From Candidatus Melainabacteria bacterium (GTDB taxonomy: Bacteria > Cyanobacteriota > Vampirovibrionia > Obscuribacterales > Obscuribacteraceae), in NCBI GenBank assembly GCA_016212515.1, contig JACRFZ010000043.1:1-64000 (forward strand): a stretch of 64,000 bases of DNA, given 5' to 3'. Under the pieces are notes generated by a model that had not been told where the DNA came from, searched no databases, and was given only the letters and a program-made list of their open reading frames with translations. This document shows positions 29,868 to 37,836 of the stretch, piece after piece; within the stretch, counting starts at the first letter, position 1; the number at the start of each line of letters is the position of its first letter. The position numbers and the translations under genes are program-made.

Positions 29868-30365
29868 ATGCCGGGTCAGGTAATGTTTTCATACTCATCG
29901 AATCGCTTCAGGCCGCGAGGACAGTCATCGGTTGAACTGGTGGCCGGACTTATCATCCTCGTTCCCATTGTTTTAGTGCTCTTCGACCTGGCCGTGATTG
30001 TGCTTGGTGTGCAAATCAACGACTCCACCTGTCGAGAAGCGGCCCGTGTTGCGTCCATCGGTGATCCTACCGATTGCGACAAGCGAGCCCGGGCGGTGGT
30101 AGCAAGAGCCAACGCCCAGGGTAGCTCGATGCTGTCCAATTTCCAGATGTTCAGTTGCACCAGCACCGTCACGCCCGCCCAGGTTAATGCCATGAAGCTC
30201 AATTTCGGCGGTCCGGTGAGCGGTACGGTGACCGTCGTCACCCGGGTCGATATACATCCCTTCGTGGTGCACTATGCCTATTCCGGTGGGGCTCCCATCA
30301 CCTTCCAGGCCACCCAGACCTATCCCTTCACCTATGTGGTGCCGAACACCGCCGGTGGACCGTAG
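29868..30365 (+). CDS. TadE-like pseudopilin
   Basis: A 165-residue protein with a basic N-terminus and QSSVELVAGLIILVPIVLVL followed by FDLAVIVLG. This is the TadE pattern of Ser/Gln, a conserved Glu five residues into the processed form, and one transmembrane helix. The C-terminal 110 residues are periplasmic or surface exposed with three Cys. It probably works with the divergent TadE-like gene in building a Flp-type pilus or surface structure. The ATG at 29868 has CAGG eight bases upstream; the ATG at 29883 is a possible alternative but its ribosome site is too close. Confidence 0.75.
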   Translation: MPGQVMFSYSSNRFRPRGQSSVELVAGLIILVPIVLVLFDLAVIVLGVQINDSTCREAARVASIGDPTDCDKRARAVVARANAQGSSMLSNFQMFSCTSTVTPAQVNAMKLNFGGPVSGTVTVVTRVDIHPFVVHYAYSGGAPITFQATQTYPFTYVVPNTAGGP

Positions 30366-30398
30366 CCAGCATTTTGACCGTTGACAGGCACGGATAGG

Positions 30399-30427
30399 AA
30401 AACGGGCGGTCATAGACCGCCCGTTTT
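30399..30427. terminator. strong bidirectional intrinsic terminator
   Basis: A perfect 12-bp stem, AAAACGGGCGGT (30399-30410) with ACCGCCCGTTTT (30416-30427), and a loop of 5. It has A-runs on one side and T-runs on the other, so it can stop transcripts from both sides. It lies between the stop of the TadE gene (plus) and the stop of rplA (minus), and it marks the end of the translation operon. Confidence 0.9.
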
Positions 30428-30455
30428 CATTAACCTGGTTCGTTGTGATTCGGCC

Positions 30456-31178
30456 TCAGGCCAGAAGAACTTTGGAGAGTTCTTGCAGGGTGGTCAGGTC
30501 GATTTTGACGCCGGGACCCATGGTGGTGCTTACTTTTTTGGTCTTGATGTAGGCGCCTTTGACGGAAGCCGGTTTCACTTTCTGGACTTGCTCAACTGCT
30601 GCCGCCATGTTCTTCAACAGTCTGGCATCGTCGAAGGAGAGCTTACCGATAGCCATCTGCACAACGCCGCCGTCTTTTTCAGCACGGAAGGATACCTTAC
30701 CGGCTTTCAATTCTTTGATGGTCTTGCCTACGTCAAAGGTGACTGTGCCGTCTTTCGGGTTAGGCATCAGACCTTTCGGTCCGAGGATTTTACCCATTTT
30801 GGAGAGCATGGCCATGGCATCGGGAGTGGCTACCAGTTTGTCGAAGTCCAGGAAGCCGCCGCCGATTTTCTCGACCAGCTCTTCCGCTCCGAAATGATCA
30901 GCACCGGCAGCTTCAGCTTCTTTCAGTTTGTCGCCTTTGGCCACGACTGCCACTCTTACGTCTTTACCAGTGCCACCGGGCAGGTTGACGGTGGAGCGAA
31001 CTTGCTGATCGTTCAGCTTGGGATTGACTCCCAGTCTGAAGTGCAGTTCCACGGTCTGGTCAAACTTGACGGAATTCTCTTGCTTGAGAGCTTTGATAGC
31101 TTCTTCAGCAGTTACCGCTTGATTGTGCTCGGCGTAAAACTTATCGAGCTTTTCACGTCTTTTAGTCAGCGTAGCCAT
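30456..31178 (-). CDS. rplA: 50S ribosomal protein L1
   Basis: Protein of the L1 stalk, which moves deacylated tRNA out of the E site. In many bacteria it represses its own operon by binding the mRNA. The 240 residues include the conserved [20 protein letters not shown] and [21 protein letters not shown]; length is typical. Last gene of the rpmG-tRNA-secE-nusG-rplK-rplA run; the usual followers rplJ and rplL are absent and a terminator comes 29 bp later. Confidence 0.98.
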   Translation of the reverse strand: MATLTKRREKLDKFYAEHNQAVTAEEAIKALKQENSVKFDQTVELHFRLGVNPKLNDQQVRSTVNLPGGTGKDVRVAVVAKGDKLKEAEAAGADHFGAEELVEKIGGGFLDFDKLVATPDAMAMLSKMGKILGPKGLMPNPKDGTVTFDVGKTIKELKAGKVSFRAEKDGGVVQMAIGKLSFDDARLLKNMAAAVEQVQKVKPASVKGAYIKTKKVSTTMGPGVKIDLTTLQELSKVLLA

Positions 31179-31256
31179 TTTTGAAAATTCCCTGGTTCTT
31201 TATTTATGCGTCTTGCGATTTACTTTGTGGTCTTCTGATTCGGAAGATTCCGGGAG

Positions 31257-31679
31257 TCAGTCGACTACGGTGATACCCATATTTTTGGCAGTGCCGACAA
31301 TCATGCTTTCGGCTGCTTCCAGAGTGGTGGCATTCAAGTCAGGCATTTTTACCTTGGCTATTTCCGTCACTTTGGCTTTGGTCAGGGTGCCGACTTTGTT
31401 TTTGTTGGGGGCGGCAGAGCCTTTTTCCACGTTGGCGGCTTTCTTGATAAGTTCAGCAGCCGGCGGGGTTTTGAGAATGAAGTCGAAGGAACGATCTTCA
31501 TATACGGTGATTTCCACCGGTACTACGGAACCGGCTTTGTCCTGGGTTTTGGCGTTGTATTCCTTGCAAAATTGCATGATGTTCACGCCGTGCTGACCGA
31601 GCGCCGGACCGATGGGCGGTGCGGGGTTGGCTTTGCCAGCCTGAATTTGAAGTTTTACCTTGCCTACTACCTTTTTCAC
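31257..31679 (-). CDS. rplK: 50S ribosomal protein L11
   Basis: Forms the GTPase-associated centre with 23S rRNA and is the target of thiostrepton and of RelA-dependent signalling. The N-terminal motif [20 protein letters not shown], then [15 protein letters not shown], and the C-terminal RNA-binding domain are intact. 140 residues, as expected. It sits 78 bp upstream of rplA and 100 bp downstream of nusG on the same strand. Confidence 0.98.
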   Translation of the reverse strand: MKKVVGKVKLQIQAGKANPAPPIGPALGQHGVNIMQFCKEYNAKTQDKAGSVVPVEITVYEDRSFDFILKTPPAAELIKKAANVEKGSAAPNKNKVGTLTKAKVTEIAKVKMPDLNATTLEAAESMIVGTAKNMGITVVD

Positions 31680-31779
31680 GGTTCTAATCCTACGTAGCTA
31701 TCTTGAATGGTGATATATCGAATGTATTATGCGCGGAAATATGGATCATATGGTAGATACGCGCTTGCGTCCACCACAT

Positions 31780-32340
31780 TTACACTTTTATAACCTGATT
31801 GAACTCCAGTTCGACTGGGGTTGCGCGTCCAAAGATGATAACAGAAGCTTTGATGCGCTCTCTCTCCAGGTTTACTTCTGTAACTTCGCCGGTGAAGTCG
31901 GCGAACGGTCCACCGGTGATGCGGACGAAGTCTCCGACCTTGACGTCGATGGCGGCTGGTTTCTTGCCCTTCATGCCGGTCATGGCCATCTGGCGCCGCA
32001 GTATCTTGCGAATTTCGGAGTCTTGTACCGGTGTCGGCTTCTTGCCGGCGCCAACATATTTCGTTACACCGGGGGCTTCTCGCACCACTCTCCAGGAGTC
32101 ATCGTCAAGAATCATTTCCACGAAGACGTAGCCGGGGTACTCACGCTCGCGCTTCTCGACGCGCTTGCCGTCTTTGACCTTGGTGACCATCTTCTCAGGC
32201 ACAATCACGCCGAAGATACGGTCCTGGGCACCCATTGTCAGGATGCGCTTCTCGATGTGTTCCTTCACTTTGTTTTCGTGACCGGAGGCGGTTTGCACCG
32301 CATACCATCGTCTTTGACCGTCAGTCTTGATAAAGCCCAT
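31780..32340 (-). CDS. nusG: transcription termination/antitermination factor NusG
   Basis: Binds RNA polymerase and couples transcription to Rho or to the ribosome. The NGN domain begins RRWYAVQTASGHENKVKEH and contains FPGYVFVEM-type sequence (here YPGYVFVEMILDDDSW). The KOW motif follows as VGDFVRITGGPFADFTGEV. The ATG at 32340 gives 186 residues and starts MGFIKTDG, right before the domain, with AAGGAG about 12 bases upstream. A longer frame to 32403 would overlap secE and is rejected. Confidence 0.97.
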   Translation of the reverse strand: MGFIKTDGQRRWYAVQTASGHENKVKEHIEKRILTMGAQDRIFGVIVPEKMVTKVKDGKRVEKREREYPGYVFVEMILDDDSWRVVREAPGVTKYVGAGKKPTPVQDSEIRKILRRQMAMTGMKGKKPAAIDVKVGDFVRITGGPFADFTGEVTEVNLERERIKASVIIFGRATPVELEFNQVIKV

Positions 32341-32356
32341 TGTTTGAAATTGCTCC

Positions 32357-32716
32357 TTAACCCCTGCCCACGCCGGCGCCGTGGATGCGAGCCCAGTGCT
32401 CAAGTGGTCCGAAGATCACGTGTCCCAGAACCCAGTCAATCCCCAGGACCATTATTGTGATCGCGGTGACCAGGAAGATTACGCTCCAGGTTTCGCGCAC
32501 AATTTGACGGCGGTCAGGCCAGGTGATTTTGCGGTGCTCGATGGCTACTTCGCGCAAGAACTGGGCGGCCCCTGCAAAACCGGACGGCTCTTTTTCCGTC
32601 GGATTTTTCCTGGGTTGCTTGTCTTGCTCTTCGGACTTCGACTCAACCATCTTCACGCCACCAGCTTTGGTTTGGGTGCCGACCTGCTCGCCGTCATCTT
32701 CGTTTGTCGTTGCCAT
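32357..32716 (-). CDS. secE: preprotein translocase subunit SecE
   Basis: Essential clamp of the SecYEG channel. The C-terminal 70 residues hold the family core, HRKITWPDRRQIVRETWSVI with one transmembrane helix (FLVTAITIMVLGIDWVLG). The N-terminal 50 residues are an unusually long, acidic, Lys/Glu-rich extension of no known role. The gene starts only 26 bases after the tRNA-Trp 3' end, and its own ribosome site is weak. It ends 16 bp before nusG. Confidence 0.93.
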   Translation of the reverse strand: MATTNEDDGEQVGTQTKAGGVKMVESKSEEQDKQPRKNPTEKEPSGFAGAAQFLREVAIEHRKITWPDRRQIVRETWSVIFLVTAITIMVLGIDWVLGHVIFGPLEHWARIHGAGVGRG

Positions 32717-32742
32717 CTTGTTAGCTTATCCACTATATAATT

Positions 32743-32813
32743 CGCGCCCTGAAGGAATCGAACCCTCATCAAAGGTTTTGGAGACCCCCGTTCTACCGTT
32801 AAACTAAGGGCGC
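32743..32813 (-). tRNA. tRNA-Trp (anticodon CCA)
   Basis: A 71-base cloverleaf on the minus strand. Acceptor GCGCCCT pairs with AGGGCGC; the D arm is GTT/GAAC. The anticodon stem GGGGT/ACCTT encloses loop CTCCAAA, which places CCA at positions 34-36. The T arm is GAGGG/CCTTC with loop TTCGATT. Discriminator base is G and no CCA end is encoded. It lies inside the operon between rpmG and secE, a common place for tRNA-Trp, so it must be cut from the long transcript. Confidence 0.95.
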
Positions 32814-32856
32814 AATGAGACCCGACAAGCGGGTCCTACCTTATTTTGTAAGGTGT

Positions 32857-33024
32857 TTATTTCTTGGTCTCTTTATGCTCAACAGTGCGACGGCAGAATT
32901 TGCAGTACTTGTTGAGGTTGAGTCTTTCGGGATCGTTTCTCTTATTTTTCATGGTTGTGTAGTTGCGTCTTTTGCACTCTCCACAAGCCAGGGTGATGAT
33001 GATCCGATCATCTTTCTTAGCCAT
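32857..33024 (-). CDS. rpmG: 50S ribosomal protein L33
   Basis: A 55-residue ribosomal protein that begins [18 protein letters not shown] and has two Cys pairs (CGEC and CKFC), i.e. the zinc-binding (C+) form. The start at 33024 is set by GGGAG about seven bases upstream; the open frame to 33174 covers the promoter and hairpins and is not coding. First gene of the operon. Confidence 0.95.
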   Translation of the reverse strand: MAKKDDRIIITLACGECKRRNYTTMKNKRNDPERLNLNKYCKFCRRTVEHKETKK

Positions 33025-33061
33025 GACTAAACTCCCACGGACTAGTTCACTACGGTATAAA

Positions 33062-33106
33062 GCGTTCTCAAAAAAGAACGCAAACCAAAAAGGCCTCCTC
33101 GGAGGC
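33062..33106 (-). promoter_or_regulatory. two hairpins in the rpmG leader
   Basis: In the transcript sense a GC-rich inverted repeat GCCTCC/GGAGGC (33106-33093) is followed at once by CTTTTT. A second, perfect 7-bp stem GCGTTCT/AGAACGC (33081-33062, loop of 6) follows. The predicted start of transcription (about 33108) is just before the first hairpin, so it would form at the extreme 5' end of the mRNA. Confidence 0.45.
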
Positions 33107-33114
33107 GTCAAGTC

Positions 33115-33144
33115 AGTATATCCAAGAGCCCGAAAAACTGTCAA
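33115..33144 (-). promoter_or_regulatory. strong promoter of the rpmG-secE-nusG-rplKA operon
   Basis: TTGACA (33144-33139) is a perfect -35 and TATACT (33120-33115) matches five of six -10 bases, with an 18-bp spacer. It lies about 90 bases upstream of rpmG and is the only convincing promoter before this run of translation genes. Confidence 0.75.
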
Positions 33145-33232
33145 CAAAGCTAGAATATCTATTTTCAGGTCCAACCCTTACCAAAATTAGTCAGCGGTAA
33201 CTTTGTCAGCGAGATTTTCTACTTTGAGGCTC

Positions 33233-34987
33233 ATGAGGGCGAAAAAACTCAATTCAGGGGCTGAAGATGGCAGGCATTTAATTTGCTTCGTTAAGAATCG
33301 TCTCGCAACTCTTGTTGCCAGGGGGCGGAAACTACCTCTTGGAGACAAATCCGTCATCACAAGAGGGCTCTCATCGTTGACCCTCATCGTTCTATTTATA
33401 TGTACTTGTTTTATTCAGGGGGGCTGCACCGAAGACCCGTCCCATTTGCGAAAACCCTATGAAGACGGGGTTCTGCGCGTAAACCTGGGCACCGAGCCCC
33501 CTGGTCTCGACTGGCATACTTCCACCGACTCCACCTCTTTCGATGTGGTTTCCAATTTGATGGTAGGGCTCACCCAGTACACCAATGAGTTGGAGGCAAA
33601 ACCAGCCTGCGCAGCCAGTTGGGAAGTTCTGGACGGCGGCAAGCGTTATCTCTTTCATCTGCGCCGCGATGTCTTTTGGACCGACGGTAAGCCTGTCACC
33701 GCCTACGATTTCGAATTTGCCTGGCGTCGTCTCCTGGCTCCGGAAACGGCGGCCCAATACGCCTTCTTCCTCTACGACATTGTCGGCGCCAGGGCTTTCA
33801 ACACAGGTGAGAGCAAGGACGTAAACACGGTCGGTCTTAAAGCCCTGGACCCCTATACCTTTGAAGTGAAATTGGCCAAGCCCGCCGCCTATTTTATTTA
33901 TCTGACGGCATTCTGTCCCAGTTTCCCCCAGCGCAAGGACATTGTGGAGCGCTATAAAGATCGCTGGACCGAGCCGGAGAACCTGGTTACCAACGGTCCT
34001 TTCAAGCTTTCCCGCTGGCAGCACGAATATAAGATCGAGTTGGTTGCCAATGAAAAATTTTTTGAGGGGGCTCCCAAACTCAAGCGCATCAAGATGTTCA
34101 TGGTGCCGGAGGCTTCCACCGCCTTTGCTCTTTACGAGAATAACGAACTTGATTTCGTGGACAATCGCAGCTTCTCGACTCCGGATGTGGAGCGCTTTCG
34201 TCATTCCCCGCAGTATAAGAATTTCCCGCTCCTGCGGGCCTACTATCTGGCTTTCAACGTCAGTAAGAAGCCTTTCGACAATCCCGACGTAAGACGGGCC
34301 TTTGCCCTCAGCATAGACCGTAAGGTCTTTCCCAAGATCTTGCGTCGGGGCGAGAGACCGACCAGTAGCTGGATTCCACCGGCTCTCGGCGGCGGGGGCA
34401 GCGACTCCGGACTGGGGTTCAATCCCGAAGAAGGTCGCCGCTTATTGGCCCGGGCCGGTTATCCTGACGGCAAAGGCTTTCCGGAGACCAAACTTCTATA
34501 TCCCAATCGCGAAGATGTGCGCCTGGTAGTGGAAGCCACCCAGGATGAGATCAAGCGCAACCTGGGCGTCAGGGTGGAACTGGTCAATCAGGAGTGGAAG
34601 GTTTATCTTGCTACTACCCGTAAGGATCCGCCGCAGATGTTCAGAGATTCCTGGGGGGCCGATTTCCCCGACCCTGAGACCTTTATGAATCTCTTCACCA
34701 GCTATAACGGCAATAATCACACACGCTGGCACAGCGCCGACTACGACCACCTTATCGAAGCGGCGGAAGGGGAGCAGGACCGAACCAAGCGGGCCGAACT
34801 GTACAGGCGGGCTGATGTAATGCTCTGCCGGGAAGCGGTGCCGATTGTGCCGGCCTATCTGGCCACGCAGAACATAATGGTCAAGCCCTGGGTAAAAGGA
34901 ATCGCCATCAATCCTCTAGATTTCCAGTTCTTCAAGACTGTCACCGTGGGCGATACCGCGGCCGGGGAGGTCTCGACGGCGCCATGA
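33233..34987 (+). CDS. peptide ABC transporter substrate-binding protein (OppA/DppA class)
   Basis: Extracytoplasmic solute-binding protein of family 5, which captures oligopeptides (or, in some members, nickel or sugars). The N-terminus has a hydrophobic stretch SLTLIVLFICTCFIQGGC whose last Cys may be lipidated. The lipobox (QGGC) is imperfect and lies about 60 residues in, so the true start may be further downstream. Family landmarks: LGTEPPGLDWH, AYDFEFAWRRLLAPETAAQY, NGPFKLSRW, and DNPDVRRAFALSIDR. The stop overlaps the permease start (ATGA). No ABC ATPase gene follows in the cluster. Confidence 0.9.
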   Translation: MRAKKLNSGAEDGRHLICFVKNRLATLVARGRKLPLGDKSVITRGLSSLTLIVLFICTCFIQGGCTEDPSHLRKPYEDGVLRVNLGTEPPGLDWHTSTDSTSFDVVSNLMVGLTQYTNELEAKPACAASWEVLDGGKRYLFHLRRDVFWTDGKPVTAYDFEFAWRRLLAPETAAQYAFFLYDIVGARAFNTGESKDVNTVGLKALDPYTFEVKLAKPAAYFIYLTAFCPSFPQRKDIVERYKDRWTEPENLVTNGPFKLSRWQHEYKIELVANEKFFEGAPKLKRIKMFMVPEASTAFALYENNELDFVDNRSFSTPDVERFRHSPQYKNFPLLRAYYLAFNVSKKPFDNPDVRRAFALSIDRKVFPKILRRGERPTSSWIPPALGGGGSDSGLGFNPEEGRRLLARAGYPDGKGFPETKLLYPNREDVRLVVEATQDEIKRNLGVRVELVNQEWKVYLATTRKDPPQMFRDSWGADFPDPETFMNLFTSYNGNNHTRWHSADYDHLIEAAEGEQDRTKRAELYRRADVMLCREAVPIVPAYLATQNIMVKPWVKGIAINPLDFQFFKTVTVGDTAAGEVSTAP

Positions 34988-35910
34988 TCTTTCCCATTCT
35001 TAAAAGACTCTTCATGGCCGTGCCGGTGCTCTTGATTGTAGCCTCCCTCACCTTCCTTCTGGTGCGAATCGTTCCCGGTGGTCCCTTCGATTCGGAAAAG
35101 AGTTTGCCTCCTGAAATAGTGGCCAACCTGAACGCCAAATATCACCTGGACAAGCCTGTGCATGAGCAGTATGTGCTCTATATCGGGCGCCTCTGCCGCG
35201 GTGATCTCGGGGTCTCGTACAAGTATGTAAACCGCACCGTCAACGACATTCTCTTTGATGCCTTTCCGGTTTCCTGTCAGCTTGGTTTTGTTGCTCTTTT
35301 CCTGTCCGTGGCTTTCGGTGTGCCTCTTGGTGCCGTCGCCGCTCTCGGCCGGGGCGGGCGGCAAGATTTTCTAGCCATGTTCGTCTCCACCCTGGGCGTA
35401 TCCGTACCCGGGTTTGTAATAGGTGCCGGTCTCATTTATATCTTTGCCATTCAGTTGAAGTTATTGCCGGTGGGACTCTGGGAAAGCCCCTGGCATGTGA
35501 TACTACCGGCAGTGACGCTGGCCTTCTCTCCCGGTGCCTATCTGGCGCGCCTCACCCGGGCCAGCGTTCTGGAGATTGTAGAAAAGGACTGGGTGCGCAC
35601 GGCGCGCTCCAAAGGACTTTCTTATCAGGCTACGGTTCTGCGCCATATTTTGCGCAATTCCCTGATCCCGGTGGTGACTGTGCTCGGTCCCCTGACAGCT
35701 ATCGTTATCACCGGCTCCTTTGTGGTGGAGTACATCTATGCCATACCAGGCATGGGGCGCTTTTTTATTACGGCAGTAATGAACCGCGATTATGATTTGA
35801 TACTTGGCACTACCCTGGTTTTTGCCTTGCTACTTGTCATTGCCAATACCTTCGTGGACGTGGCTTACCAGTTGCTCGACCCGCGCATGCGCATGAATGC
35901 GGAGGATTGA
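34984..35910 (+). CDS. ABC transporter permease, DppB/OppB type
   Basis: First permease of the peptide importer, 308 residues with six transmembrane segments. The N-terminal helix is followed by the RIVPGGPFD motif, the usual DppB lead-in. The EAA-type loop contacting the ATPase reads VRTARSKGLSYQATVLRHILRN. The start codon overlaps the end of the binding-protein gene by 4 bases, indicating translational coupling. Confidence 0.93.
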   Translation: MIFPILKRLFMAVPVLLIVASLTFLLVRIVPGGPFDSEKSLPPEIVANLNAKYHLDKPVHEQYVLYIGRLCRGDLGVSYKYVNRTVNDILFDAFPVSCQLGFVALFLSVAFGVPLGAVAALGRGGRQDFLAMFVSTLGVSVPGFVIGAGLIYIFAIQLKLLPVGLWESPWHVILPAVTLAFSPGAYLARLTRASVLEIVEKDWVRTARSKGLSYQATVLRHILRNSLIPVVTVLGPLTAIVITGSFVVEYIYAIPGMGRFFITAVMNRDYDLILGTTLVFALLLVIANTFVDVAYQLLDPRMRMNAED

Positions 35911-35914
35911 GACC

Positions 35915-36790
35915 TTGTCCGAGAAGCGAAAGAGCGCCCTGCAAAGGTTGAGCAAAATACCCACGGCCATGGTCGGGCTCTTCATCATTCTTTCTATCTG
36001 CTTGGTGGCCTTGCTTTCCGGTTTGGGAATCGAGCTGACTCCGTTTGCCTATGATCAGACCACCACCAGCTACCTGGCCGGTCCATCCCTTGAGCACCCC
36101 ATGGGCACCGATGAACTGGGGCGAGACCTATTGTCGCGGGTAATTTATGGGGCCAGGCTTTCAATCTCCATCGGTCTGACCACCGCCCTGACAGCCTTCC
36201 TCATTGGTAGTGTCTACGGGGCCATTGCCGGTTTTGCCGGCAGCAAGATAGACGGTTTGATGATGCGCGGTGTGGATATCGCTTATAGCTTGCCTGACCT
36301 TCTGGTCATGATTCTGGCGGGCGTGCTTTTGGGGCGGGGAACCACAGGCATTCTCATTGCCCTCGGTCTGGTCAGTTGGATGGGCACCGCCCGCCTGGTG
36401 CGCGGACAGTTCCTGCAACTGAAGAACGAGGAATTTATTGAAGCGGCCTATGCCCAGGGGCAGAGCAGTGTCAACGTCATTCTCAAGCACCTTTTGCCCA
36501 ATGCCCTTGGTCCCATCATCGTGGCCCTGACCTTCACGGTGCCTTCGGCCATACTCTCCGAGTCCACCTTGAGTTTCATCGGTCTCGGTCTTTCGCCGCC
36601 GGCCTGCTCCTGGGGTACCCTCGCTTCCGATGGTTGGCGCAGTCTGCGGGCCCATCCGCACTTGATTTTCTTCCCTTCCCTTTTCATCTTCCTGACGGTT
36701 CTCTCCTTCAACTTCCTGGGCGACGGTTTGAGGGATGCTCTTGACCCGCGTACCCGTCTGGATAAATTCAAGGGTGGCTCGGGGCACTGA
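35915..36790 (+). CDS. ABC transporter permease, DppC/OppC type
   Basis: Second permease of the importer. After an N-terminal helix comes the typical HPMGTDELGRDLLSRVIYGAR segment. The coupling loop reads EEFIEAAYAQGQSSVNVILKHLLPN, followed by STLSFIGLGLSPP and a C-terminal DALDPRTR. The TTG at 35915 is preferred because a strong GGAGG sits nine bases upstream; an ATG at 35897 lies inside the previous gene without a good ribosome site. The gene is the last of the three, and no DppD/DppF ATPase lies after it. Confidence 0.92.
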   Translation: MSEKRKSALQRLSKIPTAMVGLFIILSICLVALLSGLGIELTPFAYDQTTTSYLAGPSLEHPMGTDELGRDLLSRVIYGARLSISIGLTTALTAFLIGSVYGAIAGFAGSKIDGLMMRGVDIAYSLPDLLVMILAGVLLGRGTTGILIALGLVSWMGTARLVRGQFLQLKNEEFIEAAYAQGQSSVNVILKHLLPNALGPIIVALTFTVPSAILSESTLSFIGLGLSPPACSWGTLASDGWRSLRAHPHLIFFPSLFIFLTVLSFNFLGDGLRDALDPRTRLDKFKGGSGH

Positions 36791-36874
36791 TGAGCAGGAA
36801 TTTGGCAAATCTGTTTTTATTAGATTGGTAGAGGGTAGAAAACCAGTGGTACGTGCTTTTAGTAGAGGACAGGA

Positions 36875-37834
36875 ATGAACAAGCTTCCAGGCTCTTTCAA
36901 AGTGGTATGCAGGGCTCTGGCGCTGCTCTTGGCCCTGACCGGTCCACTTTCGCAGCCGGCTGCCGCCGATGAACGAGGATGGGTCTTGACCCAGCGCTCC
37001 ACCAATTTCGGAGATGCCTATATTTACATCAGCCCCTCCGGCATGAAAATGGTCTCGCCCAAACTCGGCTGTAACATCGTCACCTGTGCGCCGGGCTGGA
37101 GTGTCGCTTTCTACAACGATAAGACTAGGCAGTTTTATTCCACCACTTACGAAAAGTGGACCAATGATCTAACCGCCAAGATGGCGGCAAAAGGGCAGAG
37201 TCTCTCGGAATTGCCATGGACCCGCGGTTCTGTCGGCGGTGTGTCCGGTCTCAAGGCTACTCAATATTCCATCAGGAACGCCAGGTTGTCGCCCCGTGGT
37301 GGTGCCAGAAGACAGCAAGTCAGCGCCGCCGATTGCTGGGTGGCTGACGAGATTCAAGTGCCGTCGCAGGTTTCGGCTATGATCTCGAAGGCTTACGGTT
37401 TGCCGAACACCAGATCTTTTCCACTGCGCATTTCCCTGGTCACCAATGGTAATCCTCAGACTGTGCTTGATACTTACCGGGCCCAGTCCTGTGCCATTCC
37501 CAATACATATTTCGGCGTGCCGGCCGGCTATGCCCGGGCCAATAGCGAAGCGGAAGTGATGATGGACGACGAAACCAAGCAGATGTTCAACGATCTGGTT
37601 TCCGATGCCCCCGGAGTCTCCGGCGGCAATAACCCAAGCGCTCCTACTCCCGTGCAAAATTACGGTGGTGCCTCCGGTGGTGGCAGCCAACCTACCTATG
37701 CCCAACCCACCGCCGGCACAGCTCCGGCTACCGGCACTGGTGCCAGTGCTTCCGTCGCGTTGCCGGGCGGCTATTCTCTCGATCGTGAGAAACTAATCAA
37801 GATTCGCGATGCGCTCATGAAAGGCAACAAGTAG
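36875..37834 (+). CDS. secreted hypothetical protein with Pro/Thr/Gly-rich tail
   Basis: A Sec signal peptide (VVCRALALLLALTGPLSQPAAA) is followed by a domain of about 200 residues containing Cys-Cys-rich sequence CNIVTCAPGW and several Tyr/Trp. A low-complexity Ala/Pro/Thr/Gly tail (about 245-295) then ends in a short helical segment. The family is not recognised. The gene lies 84 bp after the permease, so it may have its own promoter. It converges on the next gene with only 2 bp between the stops. Confidence 0.65.
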   Translation: MNKLPGSFKVVCRALALLLALTGPLSQPAAADERGWVLTQRSTNFGDAYIYISPSGMKMVSPKLGCNIVTCAPGWSVAFYNDKTRQFYSTTYEKWTNDLTAKMAAKGQSLSELPWTRGSVGGVSGLKATQYSIRNARLSPRGGARRQQVSAADCWVADEIQVPSQVSAMISKAYGLPNTRSFPLRISLVTNGNPQTVLDTYRAQSCAIPNTYFGVPAGYARANSEAEVMMDDETKQMFNDLVSDAPGVSGGNNPSAPTPVQNYGGASGGGSQPTYAQPTAGTAPATGTGASASVALPGGYSLDREKLIKIRDALMKGNK

Positions 37835-37836
37835 CT

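Noticed and set aside
33025-33174. N-terminal extension of the L33 frame
   Set aside because: This part covers the promoter and leader hairpins; the real start at 33024 has its own ribosome site and matches L33 length.
33187-33387. Small minus-strand frame upstream of rpmG
   Set aside because: Overlaps the binding-protein gene start and has no ribosome site or family signal.
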